Assembly (NCBI GenBank): GCA_023260735.1
Contig: JALQUL010000155.1
Location: 1 to 15,879, forward strand
Direction of reading: 5' to 3'
Source of the DNA: Limnohabitans sp.
GTDB lineage: Bacteria; Pseudomonadota; Gammaproteobacteria; Burkholderiales; Burkholderiaceae_C
DNA length: 15,879 bases
The position numbers and the translations under genes were made by a program. Shown here piece after piece: positions 1 to 7,488 of the stretch. Position 1 is the stretch's first letter. Each line of letters opens with the position of its first letter. Under the pieces are notes generated by a model that was not told the DNA's origin, did no database searches, and saw only the letters and a list, made by a program, of their open reading frames with translations.

Positions 1-1
1 T

Positions 2-1168
2 CTTGAACTTGGCCCCAATAATACGGCCTTCGTACATTTAAGTTATGTACCATGGATTGCAGCTGCTGGCGAACTCAAAACTAAGCCAACACAACACACG
101 GCTAAACAACTACGTGAAATAGGTATTCAAGCCGATGCCTTGTTGTGCCGTGCCGATCGCCCTATTCCCGATGACGAACGCAAGAAAATCTCATTATTTT
201 CAAATGTTCCAGTTTGGGGGGTTATTAGCGTTCCCGATGTCAGCACTATTTATAAAGTACCTCGCACCTTGCATGAACAAGGCCTTGACGGCTTAATTTG
301 CGACAAACTTCGTTTAAATACACCACCGGCCAACCTCAAACGTTGGGATGATTTGGTTTATGAAGTCGAACATCCACAGGGCGAAGTCACCATTGCAATG
401 GTGGGCAAATATGTCGATTTAACCGATAGTTATAAATCAGTTAATGAAGCCTTACGTCATGCAGGTCTTAAAAATCATGTTCAAGTTAAAATTGAACATG
501 TGGACTCTGAAACCATTACAGCTGAAACTGTAGCCCAACTTCAAAAATACGATGCTATTTTGGTACCAGGTGGTTTTGGCAAACGTGGTATAGAAGGCAA
601 AATTTCTACCGCTCAATTTGCTCGTACCCAAAAAGTACCTTATTTAGGTATTTGTTTAGGTATGCAAGTCGCCACCATCGAATACGCTCGTCATGTGGCT
701 GGCCTACCGAATGCCAACAGTACTGAGTTTGACCCAGAATGTAGCCAACCTGTTATTGCCCTAATTAACGAATGGCAAGACAAAGACGGCACGATTCAAG
801 TACGTAATGAAGATTCCGACTTAGGTGGCACTATGCGTTTAGGAGCACAAAGCTCCGATGTAACCAAGGGTACTTTAGCGCATCAAATCTATGGTGATGT
901 GGTCACCGAGCGTCACCGTCATCGTTACGAAGCCAACGTAAAATACCTAGACACTTTACGAAATGCAGGTTTGGTTATTTCTGCATTAACCCAAACCGAA
1001 CAACTCACTGAAATTGTAGAGTTGCCACAAGAGGTTCACCCTTGGTATATGGGTGTGCAATTCCACCCTGAGTTCAAATCGACTCCTTGGAACGGTCACC
1101 CTTTGTTTAATGCATTCATTCGTGCTGCAGTCGAACATCAAGCTTCTGTTAAAAAGGCCTCCCAATGA
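2..1168 (+). CDS. pyrG: CTP synthase, C-terminal part (5' end outside window)
   Basis: CTP synthase makes CTP from UTP, ATP and glutamine, the last step of de novo pyrimidine nucleotide synthesis in the cytoplasm. The frame is open from base 2, so the gene enters from the left edge; about 388 of the usual ~545 codons are present. The fragment begins in the synthetase domain (LELGPNNTAFVHLSYVPW, then CRADRPIPDDERKKISLF). It continues through the linker (EVTIAMVGKYVDLTDSYKS) into a class I glutamine amidotransferase domain. The nucleophile elbow GICLGMQ has its Cys codon at 653-655, and the His-Glu pair of FHPEFKS lies at 1064-1072. No internal start is needed. The stop overlaps the kdsA start (ATGA), so the two are probably translationally coupled. 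The family call is certain from these motifs. Confidence 0.98.
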   Translation, partial: LELGPNNTAFVHLSYVPWIAAAGELKTKPTQHTAKQLREIGIQADALLCRADRPIPDDERKKISLFSNVPVWGVISVPDVSTIYKVPRTLHEQGLDGLICDKLRLNTPPANLKRWDDLVYEVEHPQGEVTIAMVGKYVDLTDSYKSVNEALRHAGLKNHVQVKIEHVDSETITAETVAQLQKYDAILVPGGFGKRGIEGKISTAQFARTQKVPYLGICLGMQVATIEYARHVAGLPNANSTEFDPECSQPVIALINEWQDKDGTIQVRNEDSDLGGTMRLGAQSSDVTKGTLAHQIYGDVVTERHRHRYEANVKYLDTLRNAGLVISALTQTEQLTEIVELPQEVHPWYMGVQFHPEFKSTPWNGHPLFNAFIRAAVEHQASVKKASQ

Positions 1169-2016
1169 AATTATGTGGCGTTGAAATCGGCTTACACCGA
1201 CCTATCTTTTTAATTGCTGGACCTTGTGTCATAGAGTCTGAACAACTTCAACTCGATACCGCAGGCCATCTTAAAGAAATTTGCCAAACACTAGGCATTC
1301 ACTTTATTTTTAAAAGTAGTTTCGATAAAGCCAATCGCTCTAGTGGCAAAACTCAGCGAGGCCCAGGTCTTGAAAAAGGCCTAGAAATTTTAGCTAAAGT
1401 CAAAAGCCAATTACAAGTGCCAGTCCTTACTGACATCCACGAAATTGACCAAGTGACTGCTGTTTCTCAAGTAGTAGATGTGTTGCAAACACCCGCCTTT
1501 TTATGCCGTCAAACTGACTTTATTCATGCAGTGGCTCAATCGGGCTTACCCGTCAATATCAAAAAAGGGCAATTCTTAGCCCCCAACGATATGGTCAACG
1601 TGATTGATAAAGCCAGAGCCGCCGCCGCCGAAAATGGTCTAGAAACCGATAATTTTATGGCTTGTGAGCGTGGTGTCAGCTTTGGATATAACAATCTAGT
1701 GAGTGATATGCGTAGTTTGGCTATTATGCGATCTACCCAAGCCCCTGTAGTATTTGATGCTACCCATTCAGTGCAATTACCTGGTGGCCAAGGCTCTAGT
1801 AGCGGTGGCCAACGTGAAATGGTGCCAGTTTTGGCTCGTGCAGCAGTGGCGGTTGGTGTAGCTGGTTTGTTTATGGAAACTCACCCCAACCCTGAAAAAG
1901 CCTGGAGTGATGGCCCTAATGCCGTGCCTTTACATCATATGAAAGCACTTCTCGAAAGCCTGCTAGAACTTGACCAAGTCACCAAAAAACATGGCTTTTT
2001 AGAAAGCTCATTTTAA
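1165..2016 (+). CDS. kdsA: 3-deoxy-D-manno-octulosonate 8-phosphate synthase, metal-dependent type
   Basis: Condenses phosphoenolpyruvate with D-arabinose 5-phosphate to Kdo-8-phosphate, the first committed step of Kdo synthesis for the LPS inner core. Its 283 codons match the family length (~280-284). Visible motifs are the PEP-binding FKSSFDKANRSS (residues 49-60), RGPGLE, FLCRQTD, NIKKGQFLAP, DATHSVQLPGG and METHPNPEKAWSDGPNA. Residue 21 in AGPCVIES is Cys. The Cys, together with the His of THSVQLPGG and the Glu and Asp of METHPNPEKAWSD, fits the divalent-metal-dependent class (as in Aquifex). The E. coli enzyme has Asn at that position and needs no metal. The class assignment is inferred from sequence. 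The ATG overlaps the pyrG stop by four bases, so the start is well fixed. Confidence 0.97.
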   Translation: MKLCGVEIGLHRPIFLIAGPCVIESEQLQLDTAGHLKEICQTLGIHFIFKSSFDKANRSSGKTQRGPGLEKGLEILAKVKSQLQVPVLTDIHEIDQVTAVSQVVDVLQTPAFLCRQTDFIHAVAQSGLPVNIKKGQFLAPNDMVNVIDKARAAAAENGLETDNFMACERGVSFGYNNLVSDMRSLAIMRSTQAPVVFDATHSVQLPGGQGSSSGGQREMVPVLARAAVAVGVAGLFMETHPNPEKAWSDGPNAVPLHHMKALLESLLELDQVTKKHGFLESSF

Positions 2017-2029
2017 ATAAGCCCTAAAA

Positions 2030-2079
2030 AAACCATTCAAGCAAAGCTCAATCCGTTTTTATTTTTGCTTCAATGGTTT
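2030..2079. repeat. Long imperfect inverted repeat between kdsA and DUF1330 gene
   Basis: The left arm AAACCATTCAAGCAAA (2030-2045) pairs with TTTGCTTCAATGGTTT (2064-2079) over 16 positions with one C/C mismatch, leaving an 18-base loop. On the minus strand the stem is followed by a run of seven T, the layout of an intrinsic terminator, but no minus-strand gene lies upstream of it. On the plus strand no T-run follows. It may attenuate plus-strand read-through, protect the kdsA mRNA 3' end, or be a repeated intergenic element. The structure is clear but its role is unknown. Confidence 0.6.
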
Positions 2080-2116
2080 CAAGCCAGCCTTTAACTATTT
2101 AGAAACAGGAAAACTT

Positions 2117-2407
2117 ATGACCAGTGCTTATGTCATTGCCTATGTGGATGTTACCAACCCCGAGCAATACGAAGCTTATAAAAAGCTTTCCTCACACGCC
2201 ATTCAAACTCACGGTGCAGAACCTTGTGTACGTGGTGGTGCAGTCGAAGTATTAGAGGGTGAATGGAACCCTACCCGAGTAGTAGTATTAAAGTTTCCCA
2301 ATATGGATGCTGGCCGTCTTTTTTACAATTCACCTGAATATGTAGCTGCTCGCCAAGCCCGCGCTGGCGCATCTCACATGAGAATGATTTTGGTTGATGG
2401 CTTGTAA
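2117..2407 (+). CDS. DUF1330 family protein
   Basis: A 96-residue cytoplasmic protein of the DUF1330 family, small dimeric alpha/beta-barrel proteins with no firmly assigned function. The opening AYVIAYVDVTNPEQYEAYKK is the family signature. A central VRGGAVEVLEGEWNPTRVVVLKFPNMDAGRLFYNSPEY and a closing HMRMILVDGL complete the ferredoxin-like fold. A purine-rich AACAGGAAAA sits about 9 bases upstream of the ATG. Its place between kdsA and eno is common in betaproteobacteria and gives no clear functional link. No signal peptide or membrane segment is visible. Confidence 0.9.
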   Translation: MTSAYVIAYVDVTNPEQYEAYKKLSSHAIQTHGAEPCVRGGAVEVLEGEWNPTRVVVLKFPNMDAGRLFYNSPEYVAARQARAGASHMRMILVDGL

Positions 2408-2472
2408 CTTCTAGGCATAAATTGTGGCCAGTTGTTATTACGATTCATACGGTATCTAAAACCTTGCTTTAG

Positions 2473-2502
2473 CTTTTAAATGAAACCATTTGTATTTAAA
2501 AG
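2473..2502. repeat. Inverted repeat upstream of enolase gene
   Basis: CTTTTAAAT (2473-2481) and its exact complement ATTTAAAAG (2494-2502) flank a 12-base spacer. They lie in the 137-base gap before eno, ending 42 bases before the start codon. The element is AT-rich and has no T-run, so a terminator is unlikely. It could be an operator or a 5'-UTR hairpin, but I see no clear sigma70 promoter to place it against. Confidence 0.4.
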
Positions 2503-2544
2503 TAAGGGTGTAAACAGTTTTTTAATTTTGAAATAGGAAAATCT

Positions 2545-3828
2545 ATGAGCGCAATTGTTGATTTAATCGCCCGTGAAGTTTTAGACTCACGCGGTAACCC
2601 TACGGTTGAATGTGATGTATTACTTGAGTCTGGCACAATGGGTCGTGCAGCTGTACCATCAGGTGCTTCTACTGGCTCACGCGAAGCCATTGAATTGCGT
2701 GATGGCGATGCCAAGCGTTACCTTGGTAAAGGTGTTTTAAAAGCTGTTGAAAATGTCAACACCGAAATCTCTGAAGCGATTTTAGGCCTAGATGCAGGCG
2801 AACAAGCTTTCTTAGATCGCACCATGATTGAACTAGACGGCACCGAAAACAAAGCCCGTTTAGGTGCCAATGCTATGCTCGCCGTTTCTATGGCAGTGGC
2901 ACGTGCTGCAGCAGATGAAAGTGGTTTACCTTTGTATCGTTATTTTGGTGGAATGGGCGCCGTTCAAATGCCAGTTCCCATGATGAACGTGGTCAATGGT
3001 GGTGCACACGCCAATAACAATCTTGACTTGCAAGAATTGATGATTATTCCTGTGGGCGCACCGACCTTCCGTGAAGCAGTGCGTTACGGTGCAGAAGTAT
3101 TCCATTCACTCAAAAAAATCATTCATGATAAAGGCATGAGCATTGCGGTAGGTGACGAAGGTGGTTTTGCACCTAATGTCGCCAATCATGAAGCCGCTAT
3201 TCAAATGATTTTACAAGCCATTGAAAAAGCGGGTTATATTCCAGGCGAACAAATCGCTTTAGGTTTAGATTGTGCTTCTTCTGAGTTTTACAAAAACGGT
3301 AAATATGAATTAGCAGGCGAAAACCTCAGCCTCTCTGGCGAGCAATGGATTGACATGATGAGCACTTGGGTAGATAAATACCCTATCATCAGCATTGAAG
3401 ACGGCATGGCTGAAGGTGACTGGGATGGCTGGAAAATGCTAACTGACCGTTTAGCTAAAAAAGTACAGTTAGTTGGCGATGACTTATTTGTCACTAACAC
3501 TAAAATTTTACAAGAAGGTATTAACAAAGGTATTGCTAATTCCATTCTTATTAAAATCAACCAAATTGGTACATTAAGCGAAACTTTTGCTGCTATTGAA
3601 ATGGCGAAACGTGCGGGTTACACTTCTGTGATTTCACATCGCTCTGGCGAAACCGAAGACTCCACCATTGCAGATATTGCAGTAGCCACCAATGCAGGTC
3701 AAATCAAAACGGGTTCTTTAAGCCGTTCTGACCGTATGGCAAAATACAATCAATTATTACGCATTGAAGAAGACTTAGGTGATGTTGCAACATATGCAGG
3801 TCGTGCCGCTTTTTATAGTATCCGATAA
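2545..3828 (+). CDS. eno: Enolase (phosphopyruvate hydratase)
   Basis: Converts 2-phosphoglycerate to phosphoenolpyruvate in glycolysis, and in many bacteria also serves in the RNA degradosome. Its 427 codons are full length. Visible motifs are LDSRGNPTVECDV at the N-terminus, GAHANNNLDLQE, GDEGGFAPN (catalytic Glu205) and SIEDGMAEGDWDGW (metal-binding acidic residues). They continue with ILIKINQIGT (catalytic Lys337) and the enolase signature SHRSGETEDSTIADIAVA. ATAGGAAAA serves as ribosome binding site about 7 bases before the ATG. Enolase supplies PEP, the substrate of KdsA two genes upstream. ftsB starts 9 bases after the stop and is probably co-transcribed. Confidence 0.99.
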   Translation: MSAIVDLIAREVLDSRGNPTVECDVLLESGTMGRAAVPSGASTGSREAIELRDGDAKRYLGKGVLKAVENVNTEISEAILGLDAGEQAFLDRTMIELDGTENKARLGANAMLAVSMAVARAAADESGLPLYRYFGGMGAVQMPVPMMNVVNGGAHANNNLDLQELMIIPVGAPTFREAVRYGAEVFHSLKKIIHDKGMSIAVGDEGGFAPNVANHEAAIQMILQAIEKAGYIPGEQIALGLDCASSEFYKNGKYELAGENLSLSGEQWIDMMSTWVDKYPIISIEDGMAEGDWDGWKMLTDRLAKKVQLVGDDLFVTNTKILQEGINKGIANSILIKINQIGTLSETFAAIEMAKRAGYTSVISHRSGETEDSTIADIAVATNAGQIKTGSLSRSDRMAKYNQLLRIEEDLGDVATYAGRAAFYSIR

Positions 3829-3837
3829 GGACATGAG

Positions 3838-4113
3838 ATGAAACCAAACGGGTTGATTTTAGTTTTATTAATTATTTTAGGTAATTTCCAGTACCACCTT
3901 TGGAGTGGAAGAGGAAGTCTTCCCGAAGTATGGAAAATGAAAACACAACTCGTTCAACTTCAGTCTGAAATTGAGGCAGCTGAAAAAACCAATGCCCAAC
4001 TTCAGGCTGAAGTCTCTGATTTAAAAGACGGTATTGATATGGTGGAAGAACGAGCACGTTTTGAGTTGGGCATGGTCAAACCCAATGAGGTATTAGTGCA
4101 GTATTCACAATAA
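3838..4113 (+). CDS. ftsB: Cell division protein FtsB
   Basis: A small bitopic divisome protein that forms a complex with FtsL and FtsQ at midcell and helps activate septal peptidoglycan synthesis. It has 91 residues, as is usual. A short cytoplasmic N-terminus (MKPNG) leads into one transmembrane helix (about residues 6-23, LILVLLIILGNFQYHLW). A coiled coil follows (about 32-70, rich in Q/E/K with LQSEIEAAEKTNAQLQAEV). The family C-terminal motif is ERARFELGMVKPNEVLVQY. AGGACA precedes the ATG. Placement directly after eno is the conserved arrangement in proteobacteria and supports the call. Confidence 0.95.
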   Translation: MKPNGLILVLLIILGNFQYHLWSGRGSLPEVWKMKTQLVQLQSEIEAAEKTNAQLQAEVSDLKDGIDMVEERARFELGMVKPNEVLVQYSQ

Positions 4114-4188
4114 TCTTAGCAATTCTAGTACCCTCCCAAGCCAACCAATTTTACTTTTCTAAAAGTTAAGCATTTTATCTTTATTGGT

Positions 4189-5022
4189 ATGGCCCCCTAT
4201 TTCGCTCTTGCTCTATTAGGCGCCGAAAGCACAGGCAAATCAAGTTTAGCACTACAGCTAAAAGCTTGTTTTGTATTAGCAGGTTTCTCTGTTTTTTTGC
4301 AATCAGAACTACTGCGTTTATGGTGTGAGAAAAATCAAAGCCTCCCCAGCCAACAAGATCAACATTTTATTCTGTCTGAGCAAATAAAAGCACAAAATGA
4401 CTGGTATCTAAATGCTAGAGCCAATCTCAACCACGATTGTTTTACTCCGGATTTAAGCGTTGCTGGACTTGTTGGAAACCAAGCCCCTTTCATTTTTATT
4501 TCTGACACTGCAGGGCTTCAAACAGCAGCCTATAGCCATTATTATTTTGCTGATAATAGCCTTGATAAAGCGGCTTTAATTGCCCATGAATTTTTTGATT
4601 TTAGTTTTTTAATGGGACTTGATTTACCATGGCAAGAAGACCCTTTAAGAACAGGTTCAGACAGCCAAATGCCAGTGGACAGCCTATTAAGACAGCTATT
4701 ATCAAGAACCAATCATAATGCTTTATTTAGCACTGTGTATGGCCACCATCAACAACGCTTAATAAATGCTTGGACAGCATTACAAAAACACAAGCGCTTG
4801 GCCGGTTTATTACCCGACTGGCCTAGCATTATTGAGTTAGCCAATAAAAACTCCTCTAGTGTTTTACTGCCGCTTCAGACACTACTTGAGCCATCATTAA
4901 AAATACAAAATCGCAATAAGGATCATCTTGAAAACGGCCTAAGGCGTTGGGGACATTTTTGTGAAAACTGCGCTGACGGAGAATGTGAAAAAAAATTATT
5001 TAGCCAGCTAAAAAGAAACTAA
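4189..5022 (+). CDS. NadR/AAA_28-like P-loop ATPase
   Basis: A 277-residue cytoplasmic P-loop protein. The Walker A motif GAESTGKSS lies at residues 11-19. The motif order GAESTGKSSL, a QSELLRLWCEK segment, a QIKAQN helix and ISDTAGLQTAAYSHYYF is that of the AAA_28 group, which includes the NadR ribosylnicotinamide kinase domain and Ttd14-like proteins. The FLMGLDLPWQEDPLRTG stretch resembles the lid region of nucleotide kinases. No nucleotidyltransferase or HTH domain is attached, so it is not a complete NadR. The C-terminus carries a Cys cluster (CENCADGEC, about residues 258-266) that could bind metal. The ATG has no good ribosome binding site, but the frame from it matches the expected beta strand before the P-loop. 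The substrate is unknown; a nucleoside or NAD-related kinase is an inference. Confidence 0.8.
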   Translation: MAPYFALALLGAESTGKSSLALQLKACFVLAGFSVFLQSELLRLWCEKNQSLPSQQDQHFILSEQIKAQNDWYLNARANLNHDCFTPDLSVAGLVGNQAPFIFISDTAGLQTAAYSHYYFADNSLDKAALIAHEFFDFSFLMGLDLPWQEDPLRTGSDSQMPVDSLLRQLLSRTNHNALFSTVYGHHQQRLINAWTALQKHKRLAGLLPDWPSIIELANKNSSSVLLPLQTLLEPSLKIQNRNKDHLENGLRRWGHFCENCADGECEKKLFSQLKRN

Positions 5023-5033
5023 CCATAAAAAAA

Positions 5034-5060
5034 CCCCAAGCTGTTAAAACAACTTGGGGG
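5034..5060 (-). terminator. Rho-independent terminator of the YccA-type gene
   Basis: The stem CCCCAAG (5034-5040) pairs with CTTGGGG (5053-5059) and is extended by inner T-G-T-T/A-A-C-A pairs beyond one mismatch. Read on the minus strand the stem is followed by TTTTTTT, and it lies 25 bases after the stop of the minus-strand gene ending at 5085. It also separates that gene from the convergent plus-strand ATPase gene. Confidence 0.85.
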
Positions 5061-5084
5061 AGCTAAAAATACTTTTAATAAAGA

Positions 5085-5804
5085 CTAGTCATCTGACATA
5101 AAAGCCATAATAAAACGCAATACATACCACAGCATTAATGCAATAGAAGCAAACAAGTGGAGTGCAGCGCCAGCTGGTCGGTCCATTGGATAATGACGAA
5201 TAATATTAGATGTATCGTATAAAACAGCTGCACCGGCAAATAAAATCATGATAGCTGAAAACCAAATTCCTAGTTGGAAGCCAAAAATAACTGAAGCTAC
5301 GATTGCACCTAGAGCAATAAAACCACCAATTTTTAATATTCCACCCAAGAATGAAAAGTCTTTTTTACTGGTAAAAGCAGTAAAGGTGAGACCAGCCACC
5401 AAAGCAGCGGTCACCAACACAGAAGCAGAAATTGCACCTGGTGCTACTCTATCAGCCAAAGCAAATAAAGGTGCAAAAATGAGTGATTCAGCTAAAACAT
5501 AAATGCCCAAACCCATTAATTGCTTTTGGTTGCTCTCGGCATTGTCAGCTAGATTGGTAGCAATCCAGCCTATCAACATAAAAGCTCCCATTACGGCTAG
5601 CCAGCCATAGGTACTACCGCCCAATGCCTTTAGCATGACCATACCTAAACCACTGGTAAAAAATACTGCTGACAAAACTGCAAATGCCAAGATGGCACCT
5701 GACAAATACAAATAAGTATTCTTAATAAATTCTGCACGCTGTGCGGCAGGGCTAAGCGATGAGCCAGCGATAGTATTGGTGTAGTCTGATGAGTTCATGG
5801 TCAT
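5085..5804 (-). CDS. Bax inhibitor-1/YccA family membrane protein
   Basis: A 239-residue inner-membrane protein of the BI-1 (UPF0005, YccA/YbhL) superfamily. E. coli YccA interacts with the FtsH protease, and the family includes pH-sensitive calcium-leak channels; the role of this copy is not shown. About seven hydrophobic segments follow a polar N-terminus of ~25 residues (SSDYTNTIAGSSLSPAAQRAEFIKNTY). They include AILAFAVLSAVFF, YGWLAVMGAFMLIGWIA, LGIYVLAESLIFAPLFAL and SASVLVTAALVAGLTFTAF. The family features VLYDTSNII and the acidic C-terminal end (FMSDD) are present. Two ATGs stand two codons apart and I chose the first; neither has a clear Shine-Dalgarno sequence. The gene is monocistronic with its own terminator. 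Confidence 0.92.
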   Translation of the reverse strand: MTMNSSDYTNTIAGSSLSPAAQRAEFIKNTYLYLSGAILAFAVLSAVFFTSGLGMVMLKALGGSTYGWLAVMGAFMLIGWIATNLADNAESNQKQLMGLGIYVLAESLIFAPLFALADRVAPGAISASVLVTAALVAGLTFTAFTSKKDFSFLGGILKIGGFIALGAIVASVIFGFQLGIWFSAIMILFAGAAVLYDTSNIIRHYPMDRPAGAALHLFASIALMLWYVLRFIMAFMSDD

Positions 5805-5828
5805 AAAAAATAATGAGATGAAATAAAT

Positions 5829-5851
5829 CCAAGCGACAGTATGTCACTTGG
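5829..5851 (-). promoter_or_regulatory. Hairpin in the leader of the YccA-type gene
   Basis: CCAAG and CTTGG enclose GACA and TGTC around a 3-base loop, with one C/A mismatch between the two arm pieces. On the minus strand the hairpin lies about 25 bases before the start codon of the gene at 5804 and is followed by an AT-rich stretch. It could be a leader hairpin, an operator, or a weak terminator of the DUF455 gene ending at 6019. The hairpin is clear but its role is open. I see no gene in the rest of 5805-6018. Confidence 0.4.
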
Positions 5852-6018
5852 AATATTGAAATCGTATCAAGAAACAAAACAAAATCAAGTGAGGAATAAC
5901 TTATGGGTACTTCTCTCTTAAATTTTAATCGACAAATCTCCAAAAAAACAAGAAAAAATACCCAAATTTACTATTTTATTATTTTTCTAATTCCGATCAT
6001 TTTGAATAGGCTAGCTCA

Positions 6019-6840
6019 CTAGCGACTCAATTGAGTTAACTCTTCGGGACTAAAACCGGCCTGCCTTCTTGCCGTTAAGTTAAAGGGGGGTTGTATTTTG
6101 GGTGCGTTGTATTGCAAGAGCAACTTCTCATAATGCTGCATAGGATGCAAATGTTGTTGCTGACATAAATGTCTATACCAATAGTTACCTACCGCTACAT
6201 GTCCTATTTCATCGGCCAAAATTACATCTAAAATCGCTAATGCCTCTAGGGACCAAGGATTTTGTACCGACCTTAATTTAGCTTGAATAATAGGCGTTGC
6301 ATCTAAGCCCCTTGCCTCAAGTGTGCGTGGTACCAAGGCCATACGAGCCAATACATCGTGTCGCGTTTTATGGCACATTTCCCATAAACCGTCATGCGCT
6401 GCAAAACTGCCATAATCCAAAGCAGGCTCACCCTCTTTAACAGGTAAGCTTTGCAAATGCCTTCTTAGCATTAAAAAATGCTTGGCTTCTTCGGCCGCTA
6501 CTTGAGCCCAATCGTTGTAAAAAACAGCTGGCATATTGGGAAAACGCCAAATAGCATCTAGGGCTAAATTAATCGCATTAAACTCTATGTGACAAATCGC
6601 ATGCATCATGGTGGCATGACCTTGTACATGATTTAAAACTCTTTTTGGCATGGCCCGTGGCGATAACAAAACCGGTTGACTAGGGCGCCCAGGCTCTACA
6701 ATATCGGGCCAAACCCTTGAAGTATTTAAACTCAGGGCCATATAAGCTGGATTATCACCTGCCAATTGGAGTGCTTTTTCTGCTTTTTGGTCAATATCGA
6801 CCAATAAAAAAATGTTTTTTGCTATTTCTCTTAATTCCAT
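6019..6840 (-). CDS. DUF455 family ferritin-like protein
   Basis: A 273-residue cytoplasmic protein of the DUF455 family, predicted to have a ferritin-like four-helix fold; the family function is unknown. The core shows carboxylate/His pairs in helix order: MHAICHIEFNAINLALDA (about residues 93-110), QVAAEEAKHFLMLRRHL, HDGLWEMCHKTRHDVLARMALVPRTLEARGLDATP, and ALAILDVILADEIGHVAVGNYWY near the C-terminus. The Glu of HIEF, the EExxH and the DExxH look like metal ligands of a di-iron type site (inference). GTAGGG immediately precedes the ATG, a close but usable binding site. It is transcribed divergently from the gamma-carbonic-anhydrase gene across a 105-base spacer. Confidence 0.88.
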   Translation of the reverse strand: MELREIAKNIFLLVDIDQKAEKALQLAGDNPAYMALSLNTSRVWPDIVEPGRPSQPVLLSPRAMPKRVLNHVQGHATMMHAICHIEFNAINLALDAIWRFPNMPAVFYNDWAQVAAEEAKHFLMLRRHLQSLPVKEGEPALDYGSFAAHDGLWEMCHKTRHDVLARMALVPRTLEARGLDATPIIQAKLRSVQNPWSLEALAILDVILADEIGHVAVGNYWYRHLCQQQHLHPMQHYEKLLLQYNAPKIQPPFNLTARRQAGFSPEELTQLSR

Positions 6841-6879
6841 CCCTACAATTTAAAAGATTTTTAAGCAAAATTACTATAC

Positions 6880-6897
6880 AGATGAAATTTTTCATCT
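6880..6897. promoter_or_regulatory. Perfect inverted repeat in the divergent intergenic region
   Basis: AGATGAAA (6880-6887) and TTTCATCT (6890-6897) form a perfect inverted repeat with a 2-base spacer. It lies between the divergent DUF455 and gamma-carbonic-anhydrase genes. On the minus strand it directly precedes TGTATAGT, a candidate -10 for the DUF455 gene. This position fits an operator for a dimeric regulator, but no regulator is identified. Confidence 0.4.
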
Positions 6898-6945
6898 AAA
6901 TTGACTCTATTTTTATTCTTTCAAGCCTTCAAGGAGAAACACATC

Positions 6946-7467
6946 ATGGCTTTGTATCAATTAGGTGAACTCACCCCAAAAGTCGCTAGTAACGCATGGA
7001 TTGCCGAAAGTGCAGAAGTGATGGGTAACGTAGTGCTAGAAGAATTAGTCAGCATTTGGTTCAACGTGGTAGTCAGAGGCGATAGCGATCACATCCATAT
7101 TGGCAAAGGCAGCAACATTCAAGATGGATCGGTTTTGCACACCGATACCGGAATTGGCTTGTATATTGGCGAGAATGTAACTGTAGGCCATCAAGTGATG
7201 TTACACGGTTGCACCATTGGTGACGGCTCTTTAATTGGTATTGGTGCGATTGTTTTAAACAAGGCCAAAATTGGTAAAAACTGCTTAGTGGGTGCTGGGT
7301 CTTTGGTCACAGAGGGCAAAGAATTTCCAGACGGTAGCATGATTATGGGCAGTCCAGCCAAAGTGGTGAAACAACTAAGCCCAGAACAAATTGAAGCCCT
7401 ACAAGCCAGCGCCAAGCATTATCAAAATAATGCCAAACGCTACGCTTTAGAGCTCAAAAAACTTTAA
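6946..7467 (+). CDS. Gamma-carbonic-anhydrase-like hexapeptide-repeat protein (YrdA type)
   Basis: A 173-residue left-handed beta-helix protein of the gamma-class carbonic anhydrase/YrdA family, expected to be a cytoplasmic trimer with a metal site at the subunit interfaces. Hexapeptide turns run from IAESAEVMGNVVLEE through WFNVVVRGD, IGKGSNIQDGSVLHTD, IGENVTVGHQVMLHG and IGDGSLIGIGAIVLNKA to IGKNCLVGAGSLV. The three metal-binding His are those of VLHTD, VGHQV and MLHG. A C-terminal helix (SPEQIEALQASAKHYQNNAKRY) follows. I chose the ATG at 6946 because AAGGAG lies at 6931-6936; the frame extends upstream only to a TTG. Whether it has carbonic anhydrase activity is not decided by sequence. 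Confidence 0.93.
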   Translation: MALYQLGELTPKVASNAWIAESAEVMGNVVLEELVSIWFNVVVRGDSDHIHIGKGSNIQDGSVLHTDTGIGLYIGENVTVGHQVMLHGCTIGDGSLIGIGAIVLNKAKIGKNCLVGAGSLVTEGKEFPDGSMIMGSPAKVVKQLSPEQIEALQASAKHYQNNAKRYALELKKL

Positions 7468-7488
7468 AAAATTATTTACTTTATTATT

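Noticed and set aside
5248..5502. 84-codon ORF opposite the BI-1 gene
   Set aside because: It is antisense to conserved transmembrane segments; its Lys/Pro/Ala-rich composition is that of a shadow frame.
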